Source: Desulfobulbaceae bacterium (GTDB lineage: Bacteria > Desulfobacterota > Desulfobulbia > Desulfobulbales > Desulfobulbaceae). From it: a stretch of 64,000 nucleotides of DNA. Shown here piece by piece: positions 25,938 through 35,134 of the stretch; within the stretch, counting starts at the first letter, position 1, and each line of letters begins with the position of its first letter. Location: positions 93,472 through 157,471 of the forward strand of contig DNUE01000067.1 in the NCBI GenBank assembly GCA_003508005.1, in the 5' to 3' direction. The translations under genes and the position numbers were made by a program. The notes under the pieces are model-generated. The model did no database searches. It saw only the letters and a list, made by a program, of their open reading frames with translations, and was not told the DNA's origin.

Positions 25938-26258
25938 ATGGCATGGCTGTATGTGGTATCGTCCAATGACGCGGAAACAGTGTACAATGCGGTTCGGTTG
26001 GCGAATGTCAGCCTGAAGAAGGGCAAGGAAGTGAATATGTTCATGCTGGGCCGGGGCGTTGAGTTCAACGAAATTTCCACCCCGGAATTTGATGTCAAGG
26101 GCCAGGTCGAGGAGTTCTATGCCAAAGGGGGAGAGCTCATTGTCTGAGGCGTCTGCCTCAAATCCCGTGGTCAAACGGGATCCTCCTCCTGTCCGATGGG
26201 GTTCATGGACGATCTGTATGAACTGATCGAAGAAAGTGAAAAGGTTCTCACCTTTTGA
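25938..26258 (+). CDS. DsrE-family selenoprotein (UGA at codon 70 read as Sec)
   Basis: The 106-codon gene begins MAWLYVVSSNDAETVYNAVRLA after GGGAGG and has the DsrE fold pattern (VNMFMLGRGVEFNEIS, FYAKGGELIV). At 26145-26147 an in-frame TGA takes the place where DsrE relatives have Cys, giving U-G-V-C, a UxxC redox motif. The frame then continues with conserved DsrE sequence (LKSRGQTGSSSCPMGFMDDLYELIEESEKVLTF region, 26157-26255) to a true TGA at 26256. A stem-loop of bacterial SECIS type starts 15 bases after the UGA. Reading TGA as stop would remove the conserved C-terminal third. DsrE-like proteins are a recognised bacterial selenoprotein family; they take part in sulfur or persulfide transfer. 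The role here is unknown. It stands alone, between divergently placed genes. Confidence 0.88.
26163..26180 (+). promoter_or_regulatory. Bacterial SECIS-like hairpin
   Basis: TCCCGT (26163-26168) pairs with ACGGGA (26175-26180), six perfect pairs, around the loop GGTCAA. The exposed GGU in a small loop about 15 bases after the UGA copies the layout of the E. coli fdhF SECIS, which SelB binds. A second hairpin, TGAGGC-GTCT-GCCTCA (26145-26160), includes the UGA itself. Confidence 0.75.
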
Positions 26259-26296
26259 TGGAAACGCAGCTTCCCGGTTGTCTCTATTTGCACATT

Positions 26297-26324
26297 GACG
26301 GGAAATATTCTCGGAGTAGTATTA
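26297..26324 (+). promoter_or_regulatory. Possible sigma-70 promoter for the membrane-protein gene
   Basis: TTGACG (26297-26302) and TAGTAT (26319-26324) are 16 bases apart, in an AT-rich stretch between the selenoprotein gene and the next gene, about 110 bases before its start. Confidence 0.35.
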
Positions 26325-26347
26325 TTGTGTTAGCCATTTTTTCGACT

Positions 26348-26389
26348 GGCAGGGTTCTTTGCGTCTGATCAGACTCGTACGGCCCTGCC
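26348..26389 (+). repeat. Inverted repeat enclosing a 12-bp palindrome in the leader
   Basis: GGCAGGG (26348-26354) pairs with CCCTGCC (26383-26389). Between them lies the perfect palindrome GTCTGATCAGAC (26363-26374). It falls inside the presumed 5' leader of the next gene, so it could be a regulatory hairpin or protein-binding site. No T run follows. Confidence 0.4.
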
Positions 26390-26445
26390 GGAATATGCTT
26401 TATTCAATTATTTCCCGTATCGGCGAAGCGAAACAAGAGGAGAAC

Positions 26446-27162
26446 ATGAAAACCTCCCTTAACGTTGTCTGGGTTTATGCTTTTTATATTATTTTTTTTC
26501 TGGCGAATATTTTATTGTTCGTTATTGATCAGAATTTCTATGAAAAATATTTTGCCGGCGAAGACCGTCTGATTGAATGGCTCACCTGTATCGGGTTTTT
26601 CTGCGCCAGCTTGATCTGTCTCAGCGTCATCCAAAAATATAAGGCGTTCATGAATCGATGGATATTGTTCTACCTGGCGGGATTCGCCCTGTTTTTCTTT
26701 GTCTGGGCCGGGGAGGAAATAAGCTGGGGCCAGAGGATATTGGGATTCCAGACTCCTGAAATACTCCTTGAACATAACCAGCAGGAGGAATTTAATATCC
26801 ATAATCTTGACTTGAAGCTTTTGCATCCCCGAGATGTCATGGGGGTGTATGTGTATCTTGTCGGCATTATTTTGCCGCTTTTCTTTTTCTTCAAAAAATC
26901 AAGTCCATCTGATACCTGGCGTCTTTTCATCTATCCGCCGGCGATTGCCTTCTGCTTTATCTGGGCGGAAATGCTCAATCTGAGCAGAGAACCATTTTGT
27001 TCTTTCCTTGCAGGGCGGGTTGATGAGAAAACGTTGGGCTTGATCACAAACCAGATTGAGGAGTCGGTCGAGATGTATTGGGGGTTTTCCGCTCTGTTCG
27101 GAATGATGTGCATCAACAAAGCCTGGGATCATTATGCATCTTGCAGAAAAACGGACCAATAG
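26446..27162 (+). CDS. Polytopic membrane protein of unknown function (GEEISWGQ type)
   Basis: The 238-residue protein has about six hydrophobic segments (near residues 8-28, 45-65, 75-95, 140-160, 170-190, 215-230). Between helices three and four it has a strongly conserved-looking motif, AGEEISWGQRILGFQTPE followed by NQQEEFNIHNL, which I have seen in uncharacterised membrane proteins of many bacteria. Acidic and His residues inside a membrane protein could bind metal, but no function is known. The ATG at 26446 follows AGAGGAG; the longer frame from 26359 is unlikely. Codon use is more AT-rich than its neighbours. Confidence 0.65.
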   Translation: MKTSLNVVWVYAFYIIFFLANILLFVIDQNFYEKYFAGEDRLIEWLTCIGFFCASLICLSVIQKYKAFMNRWILFYLAGFALFFFVWAGEEISWGQRILGFQTPEILLEHNQQEEFNIHNLDLKLLHPRDVMGVYVYLVGIILPLFFFFKKSSPSDTWRLFIYPPAIAFCFIWAEMLNLSREPFCSFLAGRVDEKTLGLITNQIEESVEMYWGFSALFGMMCINKAWDHYASCRKTDQ

Positions 27163-27273
27163 GCGGAAAGCCGTTCAGGATGGGCTGATCAGAGGAAACA
27201 GGCCATGGCTTGTCTTCCGCCCGCAGGTTTTCGGCGGTGATCGTTCCGCAACAAGGCGGTAAGGGAGGTGTGT

Positions 27274-28662
27274 GTGAAAGCCAATATTGTGGTCATCCTG
27301 ATCTGTTATCTCATGTTTTGGCCCGGCTCCGGCTGGTGCGGGGAGGGGGAAGAGCAGGCACCCCTTGACCTGAGCGCCATCCAGGTCCTGGACTTGGTGA
27401 CCGCGCAACAGCTCGCCCTTGCCGCCAATCCCTCCATGGAAGCCGCCCTGGCTCGGGTGGAACAGGCCAGGGCAAGAGTGCGGCAGACAACGGCTGCCTG
27501 GTGGCCGAGCCTGGATGTGACCGGCAGCGGTGGCCGGGTAAGGCAATCGGACAGTGCCTGGCTGACAACTCAGGCACTGGCCCATCTCGGAGGCCAGAGT
27601 GTTGACCAGACCACCGAGCAGTACAAGGGGGAAGTGCAGGCGTCCTGGCTCCTTTTTGACGGGTTTTACCGGCAGTTCAATCAGGAGCAGGCCGTATACG
27701 GCGAAAAATCGGAGGCGGCGGCCCGGGAGGACGCCCAGCGCCTGCTGGCCTCGGCGGTGGCCGAGGCCTTTCTCAATGCCCAGCTGGCCCAGACCAATAT
27801 GGGTATCGCCGCCGCTGATCAGAATTTCTACAACCAGCAGCTACAGGATGCCCAGAACCGTTATGATGCCGGCGCCGGCCTATGGGGCGACGTGCTCAAT
27901 ATCAAGGTGCAACTGAACTCAGCCAAGACCAATGTTCTCCTCTCCGGCCGGGAGTTCGAGGCAGCCGGCTACGGGCTGGCCGCGTTGCTTGGCCTTGCCG
28001 ATGCGCAATTCCCCGAACATCTTAGCCTGAAACCCCTTGAGGATGCGGAAGTCTCCGCCGCTGCGGCCCCGGACCAGTTGATCGAGGAGGCCCTGGCCCG
28101 GCGGCCCGATGTCCGGCAGCTGACCCTTGCGGTCAAGCAGGCCGAGGCAGGCATCGGCATGGCGGAGGCCCAGTTTTACCCAAAACTGCAGTTGGCCGGC
28201 ACGCTTAATGACGCCCGCCAGGGGAGTTTTCGCCTGTCCGGCGAGGATGTGGGCAACACCGTTGCCCTGAACCTGTCATGGAACCTGTTTGCTGGCGGAG
28301 TGGATAAGGCCCGCCGCTTTGAGGCGGAACAGGCGCGGCGGGAGGCGGGTGCCGCGCTGCAGAACCTGCGCAATCAGGTGGCCGCCGAGGTCCGCCAGGA
28401 CGTGGCCTTGCTGGAGGCGGCCCGGGAACAGGTTGTCTTGCAGCGGGAGAGTGTCACGCTGGTGGAGGAAAACCGCGATATGGCCCGCAGTGAGTATGAG
28501 GCGGGCCAGGCCTCCCTGGTCCGCTTGAACGAGGCGCAGCGGGATCTGACCACCACCCATGGCCGGCTGGCCCAGGCCCAGGTGGCCTGGCAGCGTGCCA
28601 GAGAGCGGCTGCTGGCTGCCACCGGGCGAAATGTCAGGGGACAGGTGACAGAAAACAGATGA
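27274..28662 (+). CDS. TolC-family outer-membrane efflux protein
   Basis: After a signal peptide (ending near WCGEG) the 462-residue protein has two OEP repeats with long amphipathic helices rich in Ala, Gln and Glu (for example ALARVEQARARVRQTTAAW and VEENRDMARSEYEAGQASL) and beta segments (VQASWLLFDGFYR, LNLSWNLFAGGVDKARRF) in the positions of the outer-membrane barrel. Such trimers form the exit duct for RND pumps or type I systems. The nearest RND pump, 20.4-23.7 kb, lacks its own channel, so pairing is plausible. GGGAGG precedes a GTG at 27274; GTG 27268 is an alternative. Confidence 0.88.
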   Translation: MKANIVVILICYLMFWPGSGWCGEGEEQAPLDLSAIQVLDLVTAQQLALAANPSMEAALARVEQARARVRQTTAAWWPSLDVTGSGGRVRQSDSAWLTTQALAHLGGQSVDQTTEQYKGEVQASWLLFDGFYRQFNQEQAVYGEKSEAAAREDAQRLLASAVAEAFLNAQLAQTNMGIAAADQNFYNQQLQDAQNRYDAGAGLWGDVLNIKVQLNSAKTNVLLSGREFEAAGYGLAALLGLADAQFPEHLSLKPLEDAEVSAAAAPDQLIEEALARRPDVRQLTLAVKQAEAGIGMAEAQFYPKLQLAGTLNDARQGSFRLSGEDVGNTVALNLSWNLFAGGVDKARRFEAEQARREAGAALQNLRNQVAAEVRQDVALLEAAREQVVLQRESVTLVEENRDMARSEYEAGQASLVRLNEAQRDLTTTHGRLAQAQVAWQRARERLLAATGRNVRGQVTENR

Positions 28663-28778
28663 CGGAAGGCAGTCGTCGTTTAGCGGTTGACAGCCGGCCG
28701 GGTGGGCGAAGCATATCCAGCATAACCTGATGAATGCATAAGCCTGCCCGGCGTATGCACCGCGGTCTGCCCCAAAAA

Positions 28779-31634
28779 TCAGGCGGCGGAGGATCCTTCC
28801 GGGCCGGAGGCATCCAGGACCTGCCGCACGGACTCGCCCAGCTGGCGGAAGATGACCGGCTTCATCATCAGCCGGACGCCTATCTGCCGCACCTTGCCAT
28901 CGGTGAGCTGCTCGCTGAATCCCGTGCAGAGAATGACGGGCAGGTGCGGCTGGATTTTCTTGATTTCCGCCAGCAGTTCCAAACCGGTCATGGCCGGCAT
29001 GGTCTGGTCGCTGATCACCAGGTCAAAACGCATTCTATCTTCCCTGATCAATTCCAGGGCCTGGACCGGATCCTCGCACGCCGTCACCCGGTAGCCGAGC
29101 TGCTCCAGCATCAGCCGGGTGGTCTCCCTGATATCCCTTTCATCGTCGACCACCAGGATGGACTCCGAGCCTTGCGGGATCAGGGATTCGACCAAATTTT
29201 CGTCAGGTGCGGGCCGGCCGGATTCCGGGATGAGGACAGTGAAGCACGTGCCTTCCGGGCCGGATTCGACGGTGATCATGCCGTCCAGGTCGCTGATAAT
29301 TCCATGGACCACGCTCAGTCCCATGCCGGTGCCCACCCCCGGTTCCTTGGTGGTGAAGAAGGGGTCAAAAATCCGGTCGATGATCGCCCTGTCAATGCCG
29401 TGGCCGGTGTCCGCCACCTTCAATTCAATGCAGTCGGACTTCGTCCGGCCTGCGGCAGCCGGCCAGTCAGCCTGCCTCAATCGTCCCAGGCCGATGGACA
29501 GGCTACCGCCTTTTACGTTCATGGCGTGAAAGGCATTCGTGCACAGGTTCATGATCACCTGCTGGATCTGGACCGGGTCGGCCAGCACCCACCCCTCGGG
29601 CTCATCCAGGTTGAGTTTGATGTCTATGGTCGAGGGCAGCGAGGCGCGGAGCAGTATCAGGGTTTCCTTGATTATATTGGCCATGGACACCGGGATTTTT
29701 CCACGGTTTGCCGCCTGGCGGCTGAAGGTCAGGATCTGCTGGATGAGGTCCGCCGCCCGCCGCCCGCTGTTACGGATATGCAGCAGGTTATCATGGATGG
29801 GCGACTCAGGAGGGGTCTGCAGCAGGGACAGGTCGGTGAAGCCGATGATCGCCCCGAGAATATTGTTGAAGTCATGGGCGATACCCCCGGCCAGGGTGCC
29901 GATGGCCTCCATTTTCTGGGCCTGCTGCAGCTGTGACTCCAACTCCACCTCATGGGTGATGTCGCGTTTAACCGCCACGAAGTGGGTGATTTTGCCGGCG
30001 GCGTTCCGAATCGGGGAGATGGAGGCGAGCTCGGTAAAGAGGGTGCCGTCCTTATTCCGGTTGATCAGCCGTCCTTCCCAGACCTTGCCTTGGAGAAGGG
30101 TTTCCCACATGCGGGCATAAAAGGTGCTGTCCTGGTAGCCGCTTTTCAGAACCCTGGGGTTTTGGCCAATGACTTCTTCCCTTGTGTAGCCGGTGATCCG
30201 GCTGAAGGCTGGGTTGACATAGAGAATGGTGCCGCTGCAGTCGGTGATGACGATGGAGTCGTTGGTGTTGGCGACGGCGGTGGCGAGGCGGCGCTGTTCC
30301 TCTTCCGCCTGCAGCCGCTGGGTGACGTCCTGCATGACGGTGACCCCGCAGCGCTGGCCGGCGAACTCGATGACGGCACTGCTGGTCTCGATGCTTTTTT
30401 CTGCATTGTCCGGCACCAGCACCTTGATGACTGCGGGTTGGCTGATTTCCCCGCGGAGAACCTCCTTGAATCGCTCCACGGTAAGATTCCGGTAGTCAGG
30501 GTGAATGTAAGCAAAAATATTGATCCCGCCGGGATCTGCCGGGATTTTGTTCTGCCACATTTGCCTGGCTGTCCGGTTGGCGTACTGCAGACGGCCCTCC
30601 ATATCATAGACAATGATGCCGATGGGCGTAAAATCCATCAGTGCCACTAATTGATCCTCTATCCGCTGCCGTTTTTTCTTCTCGTTGGTCAGGGTACGGG
30701 CACGGATCAGGAAATAACTGAGAAGCAGGATCACGCCCATGGCAGAGAAGGAAACCAGCAGCCAGGTGTTGTGGAACCGCGTCATGTCGGCGAGCACCTG
30801 CTGCTCAGGGGTGGCCACTGCCAGGGACCAGGAGTTGTCGGCTGGCAGGTTGATCGGCATGAATACCACATGGTTCTTCACCGGCCGGCCTCCGGACTGA
30901 GGATCGACAAAGGTAAAGGCCTCTGCCCCTTCTCCGCCCCCGACCATTTTTTTCATGATAGCCAGCAGCAAGGGAGCGTTGGCGTCTTCCGCCGCTTCGT
31001 GGAAATGCGCTCCGGAATGGGCTGGATTCGGGCAGTCGATAACAATGCCGGCACGGTTGATGACCCAGGTCTTTCGACCCTTGCTCGCATTCAGGGGCTC
31101 GAGAAATTTGCTGATGAACTGATCAAAGGAGATGAGCAGGAGCAGACTGCCAGCTTGGTTGCCGCCGTCTCGCACCGGCGAGGAAAAGGCGGCCAGCATC
31201 TTTGAGCCGCAGAAGACTTCCTTGAACTCGAAACCTCCGACTGGGTCGACCTTCGCATAGGCCTCATCCAGGACCTCCGTTGCCACCGCGCTGGTATTGG
31301 AGATCCGGAAGAGAATATTGCCCTGACTGTCGAATCGGGCAACGGAGAGCAGCACCGGGGTATGGGTGGCGTAAAAGCCCTGGAGCAGGCTTCGCCCCGT
31401 TTCATCCATCCTGGCGATGGAGGCATGGGTGGCAAAATAGCGCACACTTTGGCCGTATATATCAAAGGCATTCTCGATCCCCTGAGCCGCCTGCCGGCTC
31501 AGGAGGAATTGCTCAATGTTGAAATTGGCAATGGTCTTGTCCTTCACCGTATTGTACGGGAGATAAAAAAGGACGGCCAGCCCGGCACCTGTGGCCAGAA
31601 CAAGGAGGGTGCGGATCAGGATGGATTTGAACAT
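28779..31634 (-). CDS. Hybrid sensor histidine kinase (Cache-PAS-PAS-HK-receiver)
   Basis: The 951-residue protein starts with a membrane helix (about 5-25), a periplasmic Cache-like domain to about residue 300, a second helix (SFSAMGVILLLSYFLI), then two PAS domains (one with DFTPIGIIVYDMEGRLQYANRTA, one with NTNDSIVITDCSGTILYVNPAF and a PAC segment). The kinase core follows: phospho-His in TLAGGIAHDFNNILG, N-box MNLCTNAFHAM, G1 VADTGHGID and G2 GTGMGLSVVHGI. A C-terminal receiver has ILVVDDERDIRE, an Asp in LVISDQTMP, and the Lys in MMKPV. The input signal is unknown and no output regulator adjoins it. It converges with the TolC-like gene. I start at ATG 31634. Confidence 0.92.
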   Translation of the reverse strand: MFKSILIRTLLVLATGAGLAVLFYLPYNTVKDKTIANFNIEQFLLSRQAAQGIENAFDIYGQSVRYFATHASIARMDETGRSLLQGFYATHTPVLLSVARFDSQGNILFRISNTSAVATEVLDEAYAKVDPVGGFEFKEVFCGSKMLAAFSSPVRDGGNQAGSLLLLISFDQFISKFLEPLNASKGRKTWVINRAGIVIDCPNPAHSGAHFHEAAEDANAPLLLAIMKKMVGGGEGAEAFTFVDPQSGGRPVKNHVVFMPINLPADNSWSLAVATPEQQVLADMTRFHNTWLLVSFSAMGVILLLSYFLIRARTLTNEKKKRQRIEDQLVALMDFTPIGIIVYDMEGRLQYANRTARQMWQNKIPADPGGINIFAYIHPDYRNLTVERFKEVLRGEISQPAVIKVLVPDNAEKSIETSSAVIEFAGQRCGVTVMQDVTQRLQAEEEQRRLATAVANTNDSIVITDCSGTILYVNPAFSRITGYTREEVIGQNPRVLKSGYQDSTFYARMWETLLQGKVWEGRLINRNKDGTLFTELASISPIRNAAGKITHFVAVKRDITHEVELESQLQQAQKMEAIGTLAGGIAHDFNNILGAIIGFTDLSLLQTPPESPIHDNLLHIRNSGRRAADLIQQILTFSRQAANRGKIPVSMANIIKETLILLRASLPSTIDIKLNLDEPEGWVLADPVQIQQVIMNLCTNAFHAMNVKGGSLSIGLGRLRQADWPAAAGRTKSDCIELKVADTGHGIDRAIIDRIFDPFFTTKEPGVGTGMGLSVVHGIISDLDGMITVESGPEGTCFTVLIPESGRPAPDENLVESLIPQGSESILVVDDERDIRETTRLMLEQLGYRVTACEDPVQALELIREDRMRFDLVISDQTMPAMTGLELLAEIKKIQPHLPVILCTGFSEQLTDGKVRQIGVRLMMKPVIFRQLGESVRQVLDASGPEGSSAA

Positions 31635-31950
31635 TGCGGACCAGAGAATTGCGGTTGCCAAAGTATAAAAAGTAATTTTTAATTATACCAGAGAGTACAG
31701 CTTCTTTCCAGCAAATGGGGGTTGTTTTCGTCCGGCGATCTTCTTTGTCGTTTTTCCCGGTTCTTTGGTATAGTGACCCAGCGCATTTTTTCGCGCGATA
31801 TCCCTCAGGAAAATGAATTTGATGACTTTACCAAAATTCCCCGGCCGCCGCGAAGCGCTGAATTCTCCTGCCCCGAGGCGTACGGCCTGTTCGCCGCATC
31901 CGTTTGGATTTTCCTGCCTTGCCTTTGATGCCTTTGGGCGAGACCATTAA
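31635..31950. other. Divergent region between the kinase and recC
   Basis: These 316 bases must hold promoters for both genes. They contain AT-rich runs near 31665-31690 and a T-rich stretch near 31740-31770. A 68-codon plus-strand frame (31722-31928) shows no recognisable family. No structured RNA is apparent. Confidence 0.35.
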
Positions 31951-34900
31951 ATGTGGTATCTGATCCAGTCCAACCAGCTTGAGCGTCTTTTCGAGCGGCT
32001 TGCCGCGGTCCTTGCCGTCCCGCCGCGGGACTCCCTTGCCGCCGAGGTGATCGTGGTCCAGAACGCGGGCATGGCCCGCTGGCTGGCCCACCGGATCGCC
32101 CTCGTAAGGGGAGTATCCGCCAACATCCAGTTTCCGTTGCCGGGCCGTTTTATCTGGCAGGTCCTTGCCAGTCAGATGACGCTGCCCGGGGACCAGGGCG
32201 ATTATGACCGCCAGGTTCTGCGCTGGCGGATTTTCCAGGCCTTCACCGAAGACGGGGCCGGGTTGCGATTCCCGGAACTGGCCGCCTACCTGAGGGATGA
32301 CGGTGACGGCCGCAAAACCCTGCAATTGGCCGATAAGGTGGCCGATCTCTTCGACCAGTATCTGGTCTACCGGCCGGACATGCTCCTGGCATGGGAGTCC
32401 CTTGCCGTCGGCGGCTGGCAGGCGGAGCTCTGGCGCAAGCTGGCGGCGGGGTGCGGGCCGCACCGGGCCAGGCTGCTGCAGCTGTTTCGGGACAGGTTTC
32501 GGGCAGGGGGGATAGATGCGGTCGGCCTGCCGCAGCGGATTTTTCTCTTCGGGATGAGCTCTCTGGCTCCCGTCTATTTGGAAATTCTGGCTGCGGTCAG
32601 CACGGTCACCGATATCCATTTGTTTCATCTGAGTCCCTGCCGTCACTACTGGGGCGATCTGGCCTCGTCCGCAGAGATGGCCAGGCGCCGGGCAGGGTGG
32701 CGGCAGCACAACAGGCCGGATGTGAGCGGGTATTACGACGAGGGCAACCCGCTTTTGGCCTCCTTGGGCAAAGCCGGCCGGGAATTTTCGCATCTGCTCG
32801 CCGGGATGGAGGGAAAGGAGGAAGAGTGCTATCAGGAGCCGGCGGCTGACACCATGCTGGGCCTGCTGCAGCGAGACATCCTGGAACTGGAAAACCATGC
32901 GGCCCCGGAGGCCGGGAAGGTGACCGTTGCCGCCGGCGACCGCTCCGTCCAGGTGCATGTCTGCCACAGTCGGCTGCGGGAGGTCCAGGTCCTGCACGAT
33001 TCCCTGCTTCACCTGTTTGCTGGGGATTTAGGGCTCACCCCACGGGATATCCTGGTCATGGCCCCGGCCATCGAAGCCTACGGACCGGCAATCCAGGCGG
33101 TTTTTGACAGCGCTCCGGAGAAAAAATCCATACCCTGGTCCCTGTCCGACAGAATGCTTCGCGCCGAGGAACCCCTTGCCGAGGCTTTTCTGACCCTGCT
33201 CGATCTGCCCGGCAGCCGCTGCAGCGCCCCGGCGGTGCTCGCCTTCCTGGAACAGGACGCGGTCCGGCGCAGGTACGGCTTCGACGAGGATGGCCTGGCT
33301 ACCGTCCGCCGCTGGCTGCGTGAGGCCGGCATCCGCTGGGCCCTGGACCGTGACCAGCGGCGGCGGCATGGCCTGGACATGGATGACCTGCACAGCTGGG
33401 CATTTGGCATGCGTCGGCTGCTCCTTGGCTATTTCAGCGGCGGCGAAGCGCCGCTGTTCAAGGGAATCGCTCCCTGCGGCCCGATTTCCGCAGGCGACGC
33501 AGTCCTGCTCGGACAACTGGCGGAGTTTCTTGACAGCCTCCGGCAGGCAGGGCGAATTCTGGATGCGGAGCACACCCCGGCCGGATGGGCCGAGAAGCTT
33601 CTGGGCCTGCTGGCTCTCTTCTTTGATCCGGGGGACAGCGAAGAAGCGCAGCAGTCCCTCCGGTTCCTGCGGGAGGCGATCTGCGCCCTTGCCGATGAAT
33701 GCAGGGCCGGCGGCGTAACCGGCCCCATCAGCCCTGCTGTCCTGCGAAGCTATTTCAGCCAGGGGCTGTCGGTTTCCGCCGGCGGCCAGGCCTTTCTCTC
33801 CGGCCGGGTGACCTTCTGCAACATGGTGCCGATGCGCTCCATCCCCTTTGCGGTCATCTGCCTTCTCGGGATGAACGATACGGACTATCCCCGGCACCAG
33901 GACAGGGTTTCCTTCGACATGATCGCCGGGGATCCCCGTCCCGGGGACCGCAACCGCCGGGATGACGACCGCTACCTTTTTCTGGAATCGCTGCTCTCTG
34001 CCCGCCGGGTCCTTTATCTTTCCTGGGTCGGCCGGGACCAGAGGGACAACAGTTTCCGTCCGCCGTCGGTGGTGGTGGCCGAACTGCTCGATTATCTGCA
34101 ACGGGCCTGCATCTCAGGAAAAGGCAGCCCTGTTTCGCTGCAGGTAGAGCATCCCCTGCAGCCGTTCAGTCCCCGTTGCTATGACGGGAGCACCGGTCTG
34201 GCCAGCTTTGCGGCGGAATGGTATCCGGGAGGGGAGGAGATGGGGGAATCGGTTTTTGTCCCCGGTCCGCTGCCCGAGGCCGAAGAGGAAAAGGGGAAGG
34301 TTGATCTGCGGCAGCTGAAGCGCTTCTGGGTGCATCCGGTCCGCTATTTCCTGCAGGAGCGGCTGGGACTGCGGCTTCGCGAAGAGGACGATACCTTGCC
34401 GGAAAGCGAGCCCTTTCATCCCGATCGTCTGGAGCTCTACAATCTGGCCGGCACGGTGGTGCGGGAACGGCTCGCCCACTCCGATGAGGTCACGATTCGG
34501 GCCCGGCTGCAGGCAACCGGGGAACTGCCGCACGGAGGATTTGGCGACAATGCCTGGCGCGATCTGCAGCGCCTGACCGACACTCTAGTCACCCCGCTTG
34601 AGCCGCTGCTCAGTGGGCCGAGGGAGGCAGCGGAGGTCGAGCTTGCGCTGGGCGATTTCCGCCTGAGCGGATGGCTGGACTGCCTGCATGCGGCGGGCTG
34701 CGTCCGCTATCGCCCCGTCAGAACCAAGGGGAGGGACCTGCTGGCGCTGTGGCTCGATCACCTGGTCATGAACTGCCTCAAGCCGGCGGATTGCGATCTG
34801 CGCAGTTATCAGGTGGCCACGGACAGTATTACCTGTTTCAAGCCGGTCAATGACCCGCAGGGCGAACTGCTCCGTCTGCTGGCGCTGTTCCGCCATGGCC

Positions 34901-35133
34901 TGCGCGAACCGCTGCATTTTTTCCCGGAGACGGCCCTGGCCTGGTGCGAAGCCAAGGAGGAGCAGCGGGAGAGCAAGGCGCGCGCTGCCTGGCAGGGCGG
35001 CTTCAAGCAGCGGGGGGAAAGCGATGATCCTGCCTACCGGTTGGGCCTGCGCGGTCGGGAACCGCTCAACTTATGGTTCCGCGAACTGGCGGAGGCGGTC
35101 TACCGGCCCCTGCTTTCGGCCAGGGAGAGGTGA
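31951..35133 (+). CDS. recC: Exodeoxyribonuclease V gamma subunit RecC
   Basis: The 1060-residue protein starts WYLIQSNQLERLFERLA, as RecC does, with the conserved ADKVADLFDQYLVYRPDML and the helicase-like fold without active Walker motifs. The Chi-scanning segments cannot be checked by eye. RecC holds RecB and RecD together and recognises Chi in the unwound 3' strand. It is the first gene of recC-recB-recD, with recB starting one base after its stop. The ribosome site is weak. Confidence 0.93.
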   Translation: MWYLIQSNQLERLFERLAAVLAVPPRDSLAAEVIVVQNAGMARWLAHRIALVRGVSANIQFPLPGRFIWQVLASQMTLPGDQGDYDRQVLRWRIFQAFTEDGAGLRFPELAAYLRDDGDGRKTLQLADKVADLFDQYLVYRPDMLLAWESLAVGGWQAELWRKLAAGCGPHRARLLQLFRDRFRAGGIDAVGLPQRIFLFGMSSLAPVYLEILAAVSTVTDIHLFHLSPCRHYWGDLASSAEMARRRAGWRQHNRPDVSGYYDEGNPLLASLGKAGREFSHLLAGMEGKEEECYQEPAADTMLGLLQRDILELENHAAPEAGKVTVAAGDRSVQVHVCHSRLREVQVLHDSLLHLFAGDLGLTPRDILVMAPAIEAYGPAIQAVFDSAPEKKSIPWSLSDRMLRAEEPLAEAFLTLLDLPGSRCSAPAVLAFLEQDAVRRRYGFDEDGLATVRRWLREAGIRWALDRDQRRRHGLDMDDLHSWAFGMRRLLLGYFSGGEAPLFKGIAPCGPISAGDAVLLGQLAEFLDSLRQAGRILDAEHTPAGWAEKLLGLLALFFDPGDSEEAQQSLRFLREAICALADECRAGGVTGPISPAVLRSYFSQGLSVSAGGQAFLSGRVTFCNMVPMRSIPFAVICLLGMNDTDYPRHQDRVSFDMIAGDPRPGDRNRRDDDRYLFLESLLSARRVLYLSWVGRDQRDNSFRPPSVVVAELLDYLQRACISGKGSPVSLQVEHPLQPFSPRCYDGSTGLASFAAEWYPGGEEMGESVFVPGPLPEAEEEKGKVDLRQLKRFWVHPVRYFLQERLGLRLREEDDTLPESEPFHPDRLELYNLAGTVVRERLAHSDEVTIRARLQATGELPHGGFGDNAWRDLQRLTDTLVTPLEPLLSGPREAAEVELALGDFRLSGWLDCLHAAGCVRYRPVRTKGRDLLALWLDHLVMNCLKPADCDLRSYQVATDSITCFKPVNDPQGELLRLLALFRHGLREPLHFFPETALAWCEAKEEQRESKARAAWQGGFKQRGESDDPAYRLGLRGREPLNLWFRELAEAVYRPLLSARER

Positions 35134-35134
35134 G

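Noticed and set aside
31828..33012. 394-codon minus-strand open frame
   Set aside because: It is the antisense shadow of recC, caused by high GC3; no protein family features.
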